Notes under the pieces: generated by a model
The model's input: only the letters and a program-made list of their open reading frames with translations
The model's database searches: none
What the model was told of the DNA's origin: nothing
NCBI GenBank assembly: GCA_947507155.1
Contig: CANNOC010000001.1
Coordinates: 122,341-186,340 of the forward strand
Length of the DNA: 64,000 nt
Direction: 5' to 3'
Source: an uncultured Collinsella sp.
GTDB taxonomy: Bacteria; Actinomycetota; Coriobacteriia; Coriobacteriales; Coriobacteriaceae
Program-made: the position numbers and the translations under genes
In this document: positions 23,984-33,545 of the stretch, piece by piece
Position numbering within the stretch: the first letter of the stretch is position 1
Layout of the letters: each line of letters opens with the position of its first letter

Positions 23984-26983
23984 ATGGTAAACGATTTGAG
24001 CGGTATAGACGACCTCGAGCTGATGCCGCTGGGCGGAGGCTATATGGTGCGACGCGAACGCTTGATGAATGAGCTTATCGCCAAGGGCCGAAAGGCCGGC
24101 ATCGTGGTTCTTTATGCGCCCGACGGGTTTGGGAAGACCTCGGTGCTGCTTCAGTACACCCATGAGGTTAAATGCGACCCGACGCGAGGCCCCGTGCGGA
24201 TTATCGAGGCCGATCGTGCCATTGGGCGCGAAGTGTTTATGCAGCTCGAGGTGGTTACCGAAGAACTCAAAGACAAACCGCACTCCCTTATCGCGATTGA
24301 TAATGTGCCAAACCTCGATCAGCACGATACCGAAGACCTCATCGACAGGATTCGCGGCCTGCGCGCTATGGGGGTAGGGGTCTTTATTTCCTGCCGTCCT
24401 TCAAATCGTCAGCTGATTCATGGGCTGGGCGATTCGGTTAAGATCAATGCGCAGATGCTCAAGGTGCATGCCTATGAGTATTCGGCGTGGGCATCGGCGT
24501 TTTCGATCAGCACATCGCTCGACTTTTATCAGCTCACGCAGGGCGTGCCCGAGCTCGTTTCGGCATTGCAGACAGGTCTGTATGGCCAAGGCGACGTAGC
24601 CGGTCTGCTCGAAAACGAGATTGTCAACGTATATGGCGCGGCACTTGCCGATCTGGCTTCGCTCGACAATAATGCGCTGTTTTGCGTGGCATGTCTCATG
24701 GTTTTGATGGGCGAGGGCAATATCGCAGAACTCGAGGCCTGTGGGGTGAGGCTGTCGATGGTCGACCAGTCCTACTTTGTACGCGACTACCCGATCTTTG
24801 GCTTGGATCCCGCCGAGCGGAGTTTTACGTGTCTAGGCACGGAGGATAACGGACGCTTGCGCTTGCGTAAGTTGGTGGCCGAGGTTCGCCCCGAACTTGT
24901 TCCGAGGGCGGCCCGGATTTTGCTTAAGGCGGGCCGATGCGATGCGGCGATGGGCCTGGCGGACGCCTTTCTGGACCGTGAAGCGGTCCTTGAACTTGCT
25001 GGACAGTATGGGGTCGATCTTGCTCTGACGGGGCACGGGGCCGATATCTGCCGAGCAGCGCTGGGCACGATCGATGCCGACGATCCGGCTCCAGAGCCAA
25101 CGCCCGCCGAGGCGCTCGGCGTATATCTGGCAGCGGTCAGCGTGTCCAATACAAAGCTCGCTCGCTATATGGCATCGGTCGTCGAACGCGGGGGCGAACG
25201 GGCGGCCTGCGAAATAAACCCTGTTTCATGGAGGGTGGCCCAGACACTGACGGCTGTTTGCTATGGGGACAACGGGCTTGGGCTTCCTACGAACCTGGCC
25301 GTGCCAGAAATAGAGACGTCCCATACCGCACTCGATATGTTGTCTGCGCATATCGAGGTCAAACGCTGTCTGACCGAGCGGGGAAATGACGGCGGCGTTC
25401 TACAACAGCTCAAAACGAGCAAGGCCTACGACTGCGAGCTCGACATCGCGGGGATTGTTATACGGGCCGATAGCATGCTGGTGGAGCTCTTTGACGGGTC
25501 GTTTGCGGGAACCGACGAGCGCGACGACGAGATGACGGTGGTGCGGGAGGCGCTCGACGTGCGTGGGCTTAAGGCGATGGCTATCTGGGTGCGCATGGTG
25601 TTGGCGGCACGGCGGCTCCTTTCCGGCTTGCCGGTAACCGACGACGCGGCGTTCAACGAGCTCGATCGTTTTGCCGTGCGCATGCGCGACAACCAGATTC
25701 AGCTGTTTGGGCTGTTGCTAGAAGGCTGGCAGTCGCTGGCAGAGGGACGGCCGGTTAATGCAAAGTTCCGTGCGGTCCAAGTGCTCAAACTTGCCGAGGA
25801 GTCGATTGCGTACATGCGCGATAACGCATTGCTGCTGGAGCGCGCGGCATATCTGCGTAACACCTCGATGGTTTCGGTGCGCGAGGAAGCGGAGTTGCTC
25901 GATATAAGCCAGACGCAGGTTGGTGGAGCGGAGGCCTGGATGGTGGCGCTGCATTTGGCCTGTGCGGGCCGAGACAGCGATCTTGCGGCCTGGATGTCCA
26001 TGAATCGTGCGGGGATTCTAGAGCCATCGTATCGGCTCTTTGCGCGCCTTGCCATGCATTGTCTGGGCGAGCCGGCGGGCAGGATACGCAAGAAGCTTCC
26101 CGTGCGCGAGCTGTCGCGGTACTCGCTGCGCGACGATTTGGAAGGAGAGGGCGAGCGCCTGTTCCAGGCCGGCGAGGTTGAAGCCGTTGATACCATCGAC
26201 CATATCGAGATTCGCATGTTTGGTGCGTTTCGCGCCGAGCGCGATGGGTTTCCCATCACGGACAAAATGTGGCGTCGCAAGAAGGCGGCGACGCTTGCCG
26301 AGCGGCTTGCGCTGGGCATGGATGCGCTCGTCGATCGTGAGACGCTGGCCATGGAGCTGTGGCCCCATGCCGAGTTTAATAGCGCCCGCAACAACCTGTA
26401 CTCGACGATATCGCGCTTGCGGTCGGCTTTGGGACCGACGCCGGATGGCAAGTCGTGCGTGCTCATCCAAAATGAATGCATTGGGCTCAACGGCGACTAC
26501 GTCAAGACCGATGTACGGCTGTTTGACCAGATAAGCCGCGAGGTTTTGGGAAATCGCACAGGTGCGCGCGGGCCCCATTTAGTTGAGCTGTGCCTTAAGA
26601 TTGAGCAGCTTTATGCCGGACCGCTGTATGTTCCCAATGGCTGTAATCCCACCTGCTTTTTGCGTATGCGACGCATTATGCAGTCAAAGTACATCGATTG
26701 CATGATTAAGGGAGCAAATGCCGCTCTAGAAGAAAACGATCTGCAGTCGGCGATTTGGCTGGCGGAGTCGGGGCTTCGGCAGGAAACGGCACGTGAGGAT
26801 ATGGTGCGCTGCGCCATGCACGTCTACAGTGCGGCGGGGCGGCGGCGCGATATCGTCGAGCTATACAGCGGGCATATGCACCATCTGAGGGAGCAGGTCA
26901 ATGGCGTGCCCGAGCCCGAGACCCGGCGTCTATACGAGCGCTTGGTGGAGGGGCGGCTCAATCGCGTGCTGGTCGAGCGATAA
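23984..26983 (+). CDS. large SARP/STAND-type transcriptional regulator with BTAD domain
   Basis: A 999-residue protein. Residues 20-330 resemble a STAND/MalT-like ATPase with a modified Walker A (APDGFGKTS, about 46-54) and a Walker B-like LIAIDNVPN. The middle 350 residues are helical repeats. From about residue 741 an OmpR-like winged helix (IEIRMFGAFRAERDGFPI, WRRKKAATLAERLALG) leads into a bacterial transcriptional activator (BTAD) domain to the end. Known SARP relatives place the DNA-binding domain first; here it is C-terminal, like the MalT layout but with a SARP-type module. The gene is monocistronic, so its targets are unknown. GAGGAG precedes ATG 23984. Confidence 0.8.
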   Translation: MVNDLSGIDDLELMPLGGGYMVRRERLMNELIAKGRKAGIVVLYAPDGFGKTSVLLQYTHEVKCDPTRGPVRIIEADRAIGREVFMQLEVVTEELKDKPHSLIAIDNVPNLDQHDTEDLIDRIRGLRAMGVGVFISCRPSNRQLIHGLGDSVKINAQMLKVHAYEYSAWASAFSISTSLDFYQLTQGVPELVSALQTGLYGQGDVAGLLENEIVNVYGAALADLASLDNNALFCVACLMVLMGEGNIAELEACGVRLSMVDQSYFVRDYPIFGLDPAERSFTCLGTEDNGRLRLRKLVAEVRPELVPRAARILLKAGRCDAAMGLADAFLDREAVLELAGQYGVDLALTGHGADICRAALGTIDADDPAPEPTPAEALGVYLAAVSVSNTKLARYMASVVERGGERAACEINPVSWRVAQTLTAVCYGDNGLGLPTNLAVPEIETSHTALDMLSAHIEVKRCLTERGNDGGVLQQLKTSKAYDCELDIAGIVIRADSMLVELFDGSFAGTDERDDEMTVVREALDVRGLKAMAIWVRMVLAARRLLSGLPVTDDAAFNELDRFAVRMRDNQIQLFGLLLEGWQSLAEGRPVNAKFRAVQVLKLAEESIAYMRDNALLLERAAYLRNTSMVSVREEAELLDISQTQVGGAEAWMVALHLACAGRDSDLAAWMSMNRAGILEPSYRLFARLAMHCLGEPAGRIRKKLPVRELSRYSLRDDLEGEGERLFQAGEVEAVDTIDHIEIRMFGAFRAERDGFPITDKMWRRKKAATLAERLALGMDALVDRETLAMELWPHAEFNSARNNLYSTISRLRSALGPTPDGKSCVLIQNECIGLNGDYVKTDVRLFDQISREVLGNRTGARGPHLVELCLKIEQLYAGPLYVPNGCNPTCFLRMRRIMQSKYIDCMIKGANAALEENDLQSAIWLAESGLRQETAREDMVRCAMHVYSAAGRRRDIVELYSGHMHHLREQVNGVPEPETRRLYERLVEGRLNRVLVER

Positions 26984-27015
26984 AAAACGGGCGCCCGAAG
27001 TACTTGGGCACCCGT
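26982..27015 (-). terminator. bidirectional terminator, mainly for yhbY
   Basis: ACGGGCGCCC / GGGCACCCGT with a nine-base loop. On the minus strand it is followed by TTTTTTA, so it ends yhbY transcripts; it also follows the regulator stop codon on the plus strand. Confidence 0.8.
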
Positions 27016-27052
27016 AAGCTTGCTATGTGTTGGCTCGCCGGTTTATTGGCTC

Positions 27053-27352
27053 TTAGACGAGCTTGATCTTCTCGATGTCCTTGCGCGAGGACTCGCGATA
27101 CAGCGAGAACTTGCGGCCGATGACCTGGACGACCTCGGCGTGGCAGCGCTCAGCGAGCTCTTCGGCGGCTTCGCGGGCGGAAAGGCTGGAGCCATCGAGC
27201 ACGGAGCACTTAACGAGCTCGTGCTTCTCCAGGTAGGCGACCGTCTGCTCGACGGTGCCCTCGTTGACGTCGGACTTGCCGATGATGATGGCGGGGTTGA
27301 GGTGATGGGCCATGCTGCGAAGCTGCTTGACCTGTGCTCCTGTCAGTGCCAT
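27053..27352 (-). CDS. yhbY: YhbY family RNA-binding protein (CRM domain)
   Basis: A 99-residue CRM-domain protein associated with pre-50S ribosome assembly. It has the family pattern LTGAQVKQLRSMAHHLNP, the IGKSDV loop corresponding to the GxxG RNA-binding loop, and a C-terminal GRKFSLYRES. The convergent regulator gene ends 70 bases away. AGCGAGAACCC before the start offers only a weak ribosome site. Confidence 0.93.
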   Translation of the reverse strand: MALTGAQVKQLRSMAHHLNPAIIIGKSDVNEGTVEQTVAYLEKHELVKCSVLDGSSLSAREAAEELAERCHAEVVQVIGRKFSLYRESSRKDIEKIKLV

Positions 27353-27510
27353 GGGTTCTCGCTTTCTATGTATGGGGCGCCCCGCGACGGGGCCTTAATC
27401 TACGTGAGCTGTCCCACGATAGCGCAGGAACGGCGCGGTGTGGAGCGCGTTCGCCCAGTTCGCAAAGAATGCGGATGCCGAGTGAGTGGGCGGTGCGGGC
27501 TGCGAACAGG

Positions 27511-28398
27511 CTATGAGCTGGGCGCAGAGACCGGCTCCCATGCAATAAACGCCCAACGGACCTTACGGACGTGGTCGAGCATATAGCGCCCCTGCGGCAC
27601 GCCCTTGGAGCCCGGCTCACCGGCATGGGGGTTCTCGATCATGTGCTGGGCGATGTAATCGCGCAGGCGGTCGATCTTATCCTCGTTGCCATGCTCGAGC
27701 ATACGAGAAAAGTCCGCCACGCCTGCCTCAAGGCTATCGAAGGTGTCGCGACGAGGCGATTCAAAATACGTGACCTGCGGCAGCGCACCCATCTGAATAA
27801 GGATGTTAAAGGCATACACAAAGCCATTGCTGCAGGTAACGGAGGCGCCGATAGCGTTCATCAGGTGCAGATCATAGCGCGGGCTGGAGTTGGCGACCAT
27901 CGTGACAGCACAACGCCGACGAGCCGTACGATCAAGCTTGGCAAGCGCGCCTTTTAGATTGGTCGTCGTAACTGACCGACTGGCAAAGGCGACATCTACC
28001 GCTTTCGCGACCGGTCCAACCAAATCCCAATCATCATCCCAAGCAAGCTCAAGCGGCGTAATGAGATCCTCGAGTCCATAGTACTCAATGCCGGCATCAA
28101 GCGTGCCCAGCATGGCAGGGGAAAAATCAGCGGCAATCACGGGATGCCCGTCTTGCGCAAGCGGAATAGCAATCGACCCAGCCCCACATCCCATATCCAG
28201 CACCGATTCACCAGGCTTTAACGCCAACAGCTTTATAAAATCCCGGGCATAAGGGGCAGTCTCAAGCGGCCGAAAATGCCGAGCCCTTTTATCCCACTCA
28301 AAAGAATCATCAGCCCGCCGCCGACCAGCCTGCAGACGCATCCATTCGCCATTCCAATCAGCAGCAAGCAGCTCAGAACGATTCTCCCCATCAACCAC
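27511..28398 (-). CDS. class I SAM-dependent methyltransferase
   Basis: A 295-residue protein. The SAM-binding motif VLDMGCGAGSIAIPLA lies near residue 65 and an acidic strand (VIAADFSP) follows, as in class I methyltransferases. A GTG start at 28398 is chosen because AGGAGG lies just before it; the frame extends further upstream to an ATG at 28458 but that adds a hydrophobic stretch without a ribosome site. The substrate is unknown. Genes of this kind often act on small molecules or corrinoid-linked factors, but nothing here proves it. Confidence 0.8.
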   Translation of the reverse strand: MVDGENRSELLAADWNGEWMRLQAGRRRADDSFEWDKRARHFRPLETAPYARDFIKLLALKPGESVLDMGCGAGSIAIPLAQDGHPVIAADFSPAMLGTLDAGIEYYGLEDLITPLELAWDDDWDLVGPVAKAVDVAFASRSVTTTNLKGALAKLDRTARRRCAVTMVANSSPRYDLHLMNAIGASVTCSNGFVYAFNILIQMGALPQVTYFESPRRDTFDSLEAGVADFSRMLEHGNEDKIDRLRDYIAQHMIENPHAGEPGSKGVPQGRYMLDHVRKVRWAFIAWEPVSAPSS

Positions 28399-28570
28399 GG
28401 GCCAACCTCCTAGCAACAAAAAAGCGACTCCTCCCAAAAGAAGAGCCGCAACCAGCATATATCAGAAAGAACCGTTCCAACGCCAAACCGCCCTCACAAC
28501 CAAGGCGGGCAGGAGCGAAGCGACTGCCATACGGGATAGAACCCAACTGAGGTCCCGTTGTGCGGGAACC

Positions 28571-28692
28571 CCGGGGAGGGCAAATATATAAGGTCGATCG
28601 CGAGTTCCGCACGAGCCGGAGAGCACTTAATGTGCTCTCCGTGCGAGTCAGGACTGTCCGAGCAGGCGACCTTATATATTTGCCCTCCTCGG
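28571..28692 (-). ncRNA. folded inverted-repeat element, copy B
   Basis: Arms of 26 bases (28571-28596 and 28667-28692, one mismatch, rich in TATATA) enclose a 70-base core. Read on the minus strand the core contains TCGGACAGTCCTGACTC, an inner hairpin GGAGAGCAC / GTGCTCTCC, and TCGTGCGGAACTC, as in copy A at 7503-7638. It begins 24 bases after the stop codon of the UPF0210 gene, on that gene's sense strand, as copy A does after gatB. A further hairpin, ACGGGA / TCCCGT, lies at 28531-28558. Confidence 0.6.
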
Positions 28693-28715
28693 GACTCCTC
28701 GCCCGAACCCCTCAG

Positions 28716-30080
28716 CTAGTTCTTCAGCGAGTTCAGCGGCGCCGGGAATCGACCACCACGGTGGGCAAGCACGGTGCCGGCGTTGGGGTTCACCGGCATG
28801 ATGGGCGCACGGCCGAACAGGCCGCCGTACTCGACGCAGTCGCCCACGCCCTTGCCGATGGCAGGAATCACGCGGACGGCCGTGGTCTTGTTGTTGATGA
28901 CGCCGATGGCCATCTCGTCGGCGATGATGCCGGCGATGGTCTCGACCGGGGTGTCGCCGGGGATGGCAATCATGTCTAGGCCAACGGAGCACACGCAGGT
29001 CATGGCCTCGAGCTTCTCGAGCGAAAGCGCGCCGGCCTCGACGGCGGCGATCATGCCGGCATCCTCGGACACGGGGATAAAGGCGCCGGAGAGGCCGCCC
29101 ACGCTGGAGCTGGCCATGACGCCGCCCTTCTTGACGGCATCGTTGAGCATGGCGAGCGCGCAGGTCGTGCCCGGGCCACCGCAGGTGCCCACGCCGATGA
29201 TCTCGAGGATGCGGGCAACGGAGTCGCCGATGGCAGGCGTGGGAGCCAGCGACAGGTCGACAATGCCCTTCTCGACACCCAGACGATGGGCGGCCTCGCG
29301 GCTCATGAGCTCGCCGGCGCGGGTGATCTTAAAGGCGGTCTGCTTAATCTTCTCGGCGACTTCCATCATCGATGCGGAGTCGGGCAGCGTCTCCAGGGCT
29401 GCGGCCATAACGCCGGGGCCCGAGACGCCTACGTTGATGACGGCGTCGGCCTCGCCACCGCCGTGGACGGCGCCCGCCATAAACGGGGAGTCCTCGACCA
29501 TATTGGCAAAGCAGACAAACTTGGAAGCGCCGACGGAGTCCTGGTCGGCCGTGAGCTTAGCGGCGTCGATGATGGTCTGCGCAGCCATGAGTACGGCGTC
29601 CATGTTGATGCCGGCACGCAGACTGGCGACGTTGACGCTGGAGCAGACGCGGCTCGTGGTGGCGAGCGCCTGCGGGATGGACTGGATGACGCGGCGGTCG
29701 GCGTCGCCGATGCCCTTCTGGACGAGTGCGGAGAAGCCGCCCAGGTAATCGATGCCGAGCGTCTCGGCCGCGCGGTCGAGGGCATGCGCGATGGGGGTGA
29801 GGTCCTCATCCTTGCAGCACGCGGCGATCTGCGCCACCGGGGTGACGGAAACGCGCTTGTTGACGATGGGGATACCGTACTCGCGCTCGAGGTTCTCGGC
29901 GGTCTCGACCAGATGCTCAGCCGTGTACGTCACGTGGTCGTAGATTTTCGTGCACATGCGGTCGAGGTTCTCGTCGCCGCAACCCATGAGCGAAACACCC
30001 ATGGTGATGGTCCTGATGTCGAGGTTCTGTTCCTCAACCATGCCGCGGGTTTCCGCGATTTCTGCGGGCGTGATCGCCAT
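28716..30080 (-). CDS. UPF0210 (DUF711) family protein
   Basis: A 454-residue protein of the UPF0210/PFL family, found widely in Firmicutes and Actinobacteria, often next to an ACT-domain protein; no such gene is adjacent here. The start [20 protein letters not shown] at 30080 follows GGAGCGCAAGG. The frame could begin 19 codons earlier but without support. Conserved features include [12 protein letters not shown] and the Gly/Ala-rich C-terminal half ([13 protein letters not shown]). Its biochemical role is not established. The folded element copy B follows its stop. Confidence 0.9.
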   Translation of the reverse strand: MAITPAEIAETRGMVEEQNLDIRTITMGVSLMGCGDENLDRMCTKIYDHVTYTAEHLVETAENLEREYGIPIVNKRVSVTPVAQIAACCKDEDLTPIAHALDRAAETLGIDYLGGFSALVQKGIGDADRRVIQSIPQALATTSRVCSSVNVASLRAGINMDAVLMAAQTIIDAAKLTADQDSVGASKFVCFANMVEDSPFMAGAVHGGGEADAVINVGVSGPGVMAAALETLPDSASMMEVAEKIKQTAFKITRAGELMSREAAHRLGVEKGIVDLSLAPTPAIGDSVARILEIIGVGTCGGPGTTCALAMLNDAVKKGGVMASSSVGGLSGAFIPVSEDAGMIAAVEAGALSLEKLEAMTCVCSVGLDMIAIPGDTPVETIAGIIADEMAIGVINNKTTAVRVIPAIGKGVGDCVEYGGLFGRAPIMPVNPNAGTVLAHRGGRFPAPLNSLKN

Positions 30081-30126
30081 CCTTGCGCTCCTATCTGCCA
30101 AAACGAGCATAGTCTTATCTATTCTA

Positions 30127-30165
30127 ACGTGCCGCACGTGCCAAGTGGCGCGTGCGGCACGTTTT
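30127..30165 (-). terminator. hairpin downstream of metH
   Basis: A perfect 12-bp stem ACGTGCCGCACG / CGTGCGGCACGT lies between metH and the UPF0210 gene. The T run is on the plus-strand side only (TTTT at 30162-30165), so termination of minus-strand metH transcripts is plausible but unproven. Confidence 0.5.
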
Positions 30166-30188
30166 GGTGCTCGGTTGTTTCCGTTGTG

Positions 30189-32747
30189 TTACTGCCCAAA
30201 GACCTCTTCGGCAATACGAGCGCTTTCGGCGGCGTCCTTGGCGTAGTAGTCCGCGCCGATTTGCTTGGCGTATTCGGGGGTGAGTACGGCACCGCCTACG
30301 ATGATCTTGACGCCCGGCACCTCGGCATGGAGCAGCTTGATGGTCTCCTCCATGGCGACGACCGTGGTAGTCATAAGCGCCGAGAGGCCGACGAGTTTGA
30401 TATCGCGCTCCTTGACGGTCTTGATCACCTCTTGCGGATCGACGTCGCGGCCCAGGTCAAAGACGGTGTAGCCGTAGTTGTCGAGCAGCATTTTGACGAT
30501 GTTCTTGCCAATATCGTGGATGTCGCCCTTGACGGTGGCCACGCAGATCTTGCCCTTGTCGGCAATCTCGCCGGCGGGCATCAGGCGTTTGATGGTGTCG
30601 AAGCCCACGCGTGCGGCCTCGGCCGAGGCCATGAGCTGCGGCAAGAAGAACTTGCCCTGGTCAAAGAGGACGCCAACCTCGTCGAGGGCGGGGATAAAGT
30701 GATTGTTGATGAGGTCCATGGCGTCGTGGTCTGCCAGCAGACGCTCGGTCTCGGCAGCGATCTCGCCTTTGCGGCCCGAGACGACCATGCGACGAATCGG
30801 GTCGTCGTTGCCGTCGGTGCCGGCGGTGCCAGCAGCGGGCACGGCATCACTCGATGCGGCCTGAGCTGCTGCCGGGTTTGCGGCGATCTTATACGGATCG
30901 GTCCAGCCGGCGTAGCGCTCGATGTATCCGGTCGAGCCCTCGTCCTCAACGCTCAGGACGCGATAGCTGTAGACGGTATCCATAAAGCGCTTGGAGCCCG
31001 GGTTCATGATGGGGGCGTCCAGGCCCGCGCCGAAGGCGGCGGCCAAAAAGACCGAACCCAGCAGCGGGCGGGCAGGCAGGCCAAAGCTGATGTTCGACAC
31101 GCCGAGCGCGCATTTGACGCCCAGACGCTCCTTGCACAGGGACATGGCGCGCAGGATCTGCTCGGCCTGGCGTTGATTGGTCGAGGCGGTCATGACCAGG
31201 CAGTCGATGAGGATGCGGTCCGGTCCGATGCCGTAGCGGGCAGCCTCGGCCACGATGCGCTCGGCGATAGCGAAGCGAGCCTCGGCGGTATCGGGGATGC
31301 CGCCTTCGTCGAGCGTAAGGCCGACAACGTTGGTGCCGTAGTGGGCGACCAGCGGAAAGATCTCATCCATGATCTGCTGCTTGCCATTGACCGAGTTGAT
31401 GATGGGCTTGCCGGCGTAGCGGCGCACGGCGGCCTCGACGGCTGCGGGGTCGGTGGAGTCGATCTGCAACGGCAGCAGCGTGGAGCCCTGGAGCTGTTCG
31501 GTCGCCTGTTGGATGATCTTGACCTCGTCGATCTCGGGCAGGCCCACGTTGACGTCCAGGATGTCGGCGCCCTGTTCCTGCTGGCTGATACCCTGGCTCA
31601 CGACGTAGTCCAGGTCGCCGTCGCGCAGGGCCTGCTGCAGGCGTTTTTTGCCGGTGGGGTTGATGCGCTCGCCGATGACAGCGATCTTGTGGCCGTCGCA
31701 GGGAAGGTCCACGACCGTTTGGGCGCTCGTGACCGACATACTGGGCTTGCGGTGGCGCGGGCTGGGCGTGTGGTTATCGATAAGCGTGCGCAACGCCGCC
31801 ATGTGCGCCGGCGTGGTGCCGCAGCAACCGCCCACGACGCTCACACCGTCGGCGATCATGCCGGCGACGGCCTCGGCGTATTCGGGGGCTTGGATATCAA
31901 AGACGGTGTTGCCGTCGTCGTCCACATGGGGGAGTCCTGCATTGGCCTGCACCATAACGGGCTTGTCGGTAACGGTGAGCATGCGCGCGGCGAGCCCTCG
32001 GAGCTCGGCCGGTCCCTGGCTGCAGTTGATGCCCAAAACGTCGGCGCCGATGGCATCGAGCGTGATGGCGGCCACCTCTGGACTCGTGCCCAGGAAGGTG
32101 CGACCGTCTTCCTCAAAGGTCATGGTGGCAAAGACGGGCAGGTCGGAGTTCTCGCGGCAGGCGAGGACGGCAGCCTTGATCTCGGCAAGGTCGGTCATAG
32201 TCTCGATAATAAAGAGGTCCACACCCGCGGCGACGCCGGCGCGCACTTCCTCGGCAAAGAGGTCGTAGGCCTCGTCGAAGCTCAGAGTACCCAGGGGGCG
32301 AAGCAGCGCGCCGATGGGGCCGATATCGCCGGCGACGTAGCGGGCGCCGGCCTCGCGGGCGCAGGTGACGGCCGCGGCAAAGACGTCTGCCACGGTGGCA
32401 GCGCCGTCGAGCTTGTGGGCGTTGGCGCCAAAGGTGTTGGCGGTAATCACGTCGCAGCCGGCCTCGACGTACTGGCGCTGAATGTCGGTAATGACCGGGG
32501 GCTCCTCAAAGTTGAGCAGCTCGGGCAGGGCGCCCGCCTTCATGCCAGCGGCCTGCAACATGGTACCCATGCCGCCGTCGAACAGCAGGTGCCCCGTGCC
32601 CTCGATGGCCGCACGCAGGCGATCGTCCTTAATGCGCAGATCGTCGATTGTGCTCGTCTTGTACGTGGCACCGTTGCGACGTGCGGCATCAACGGGTGCC
32701 GCCAATGCAGTGCCGTCAGAATCATGAGTGATAAGCGGAGTAAACAT
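30189..32747 (-). CDS. metH: cobalamin-dependent methionine synthase lacking the reactivation domain
   Basis: An 852-residue enzyme that transfers a methyl group from methyltetrahydrofolate to homocysteine through cobalamin. Domain order: homocysteine/zinc domain (about 45-335, with GINCSQGP and VVGGCCGTTPAH supplying Cys ligands), pterin-binding domain (about 350-620, VIGERINPTGKKRL, DVNVG), cobalamin cap and B12 domain (about 665-850) with DIHDIGKN containing the lower-axial His. The C-terminal AdoMet reactivation domain of E. coli MetH is missing; it is encoded by the gene immediately upstream (32757-33545). ATG 32747 follows AGGAG. A linker near residue 640 is Ala-rich. Confidence 0.95.
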   Translation of the reverse strand: MFTPLITHDSDGTALAAPVDAARRNGATYKTSTIDDLRIKDDRLRAAIEGTGHLLFDGGMGTMLQAAGMKAGALPELLNFEEPPVITDIQRQYVEAGCDVITANTFGANAHKLDGAATVADVFAAAVTCAREAGARYVAGDIGPIGALLRPLGTLSFDEAYDLFAEEVRAGVAAGVDLFIIETMTDLAEIKAAVLACRENSDLPVFATMTFEEDGRTFLGTSPEVAAITLDAIGADVLGINCSQGPAELRGLAARMLTVTDKPVMVQANAGLPHVDDDGNTVFDIQAPEYAEAVAGMIADGVSVVGGCCGTTPAHMAALRTLIDNHTPSPRHRKPSMSVTSAQTVVDLPCDGHKIAVIGERINPTGKKRLQQALRDGDLDYVVSQGISQQEQGADILDVNVGLPEIDEVKIIQQATEQLQGSTLLPLQIDSTDPAAVEAAVRRYAGKPIINSVNGKQQIMDEIFPLVAHYGTNVVGLTLDEGGIPDTAEARFAIAERIVAEAARYGIGPDRILIDCLVMTASTNQRQAEQILRAMSLCKERLGVKCALGVSNISFGLPARPLLGSVFLAAAFGAGLDAPIMNPGSKRFMDTVYSYRVLSVEDEGSTGYIERYAGWTDPYKIAANPAAAQAASSDAVPAAGTAGTDGNDDPIRRMVVSGRKGEIAAETERLLADHDAMDLINNHFIPALDEVGVLFDQGKFFLPQLMASAEAARVGFDTIKRLMPAGEIADKGKICVATVKGDIHDIGKNIVKMLLDNYGYTVFDLGRDVDPQEVIKTVKERDIKLVGLSALMTTTVVAMEETIKLLHAEVPGVKIIVGGAVLTPEYAKQIGADYYAKDAAESARIAEEVFGQ

Positions 32748-32756
32748 CGAGGGCTC

Positions 32757-33545
32757 CTAATGGCTGGAATAGCAGGTGGTGTGGGCGGCGCGGAAGCGGC
32801 AGTGCTCGCGCATGCGGCAGATATTGCAGGTGGGGCGGCTCTGGGCGTCGTGGACTTCGCCGTCGAACAGACCAATTACCGCGGTCACGCTCTTGGTGGG
32901 CATGAGCAGGCTGGTGGGCGTGACGGTCAGGCCGATGAGCCGCGTGGCGTTGAGCGCATTGACGATCGAGCGCTGGGCCGAGAGCGGGCAGTCGCCGTAG
33001 CCGGGACTAAAGCGCCAGTTGCCGGCGAGCCCATGAACGGCGGCGTCCGTCTTGACCTGCTGGTCCATTTGCTCAACGGCGGCTTCCACGTAAGCGGAGC
33101 ACGCGGCGTCGAGCACGGCGCCCTCCAGGGGATGTTGGGCTCCCGTGGTGCGCAGGCGACGCTCGGCGTCCATGCCGAGGGTACATGCCATGAGCGCGGC
33201 AAAGCGGGCATCTTTGAGATGTCGATAGATATCGCGACCGCGCAGCTCAACATTGGTGCCGACCAGACGGATGCAAGGTTCTCCCTGCTCGTCCACACCC
33301 GTGGCATCGACGGCAAACACGCGGCGCACGCCACGGGGCTCAATGTCCAATTCCAGACGCTCGACCACAAGCTCAATACGCTGCGACAGCTCGGGCTCAA
33401 TCTGCTGGCCGCCGTAACCCAGATACCGCAGCATCTCGGCACGGTCGACACGGGGATGGTGCGCAGCATCGACACGGTAAAGCGCCGGCGACGCAAGGTC
33501 GGCCGGCACTTCGATAGCGGTTGTATCGATGTGCGGTTTTTCCAT
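32757..33545 (-). CDS. stand-alone MetH reactivation domain protein
   Basis: A 262-residue protein matching the AdoMet-binding reactivation domain of methionine synthase; the segment NWRFSPGYGDCPLSAQ carries the R-x-S-P-G-Y motif that binds SAM. It would reductively remethylate inactive cob(II)alamin on the adjacent truncated MetH. The C-terminus has a cysteine cluster (CNICRMREHCRF, then C), which could bind a metal or cluster and take part in electron delivery; this is an inference. Its start overlaps the metF stop (TAATG), so the three genes form one operon. Confidence 0.85.
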   Translation of the reverse strand: MEKPHIDTTAIEVPADLASPALYRVDAAHHPRVDRAEMLRYLGYGGQQIEPELSQRIELVVERLELDIEPRGVRRVFAVDATGVDEQGEPCIRLVGTNVELRGRDIYRHLKDARFAALMACTLGMDAERRLRTTGAQHPLEGAVLDAACSAYVEAAVEQMDQQVKTDAAVHGLAGNWRFSPGYGDCPLSAQRSIVNALNATRLIGLTVTPTSLLMPTKSVTAVIGLFDGEVHDAQSRPTCNICRMREHCRFRAAHTTCYSSH

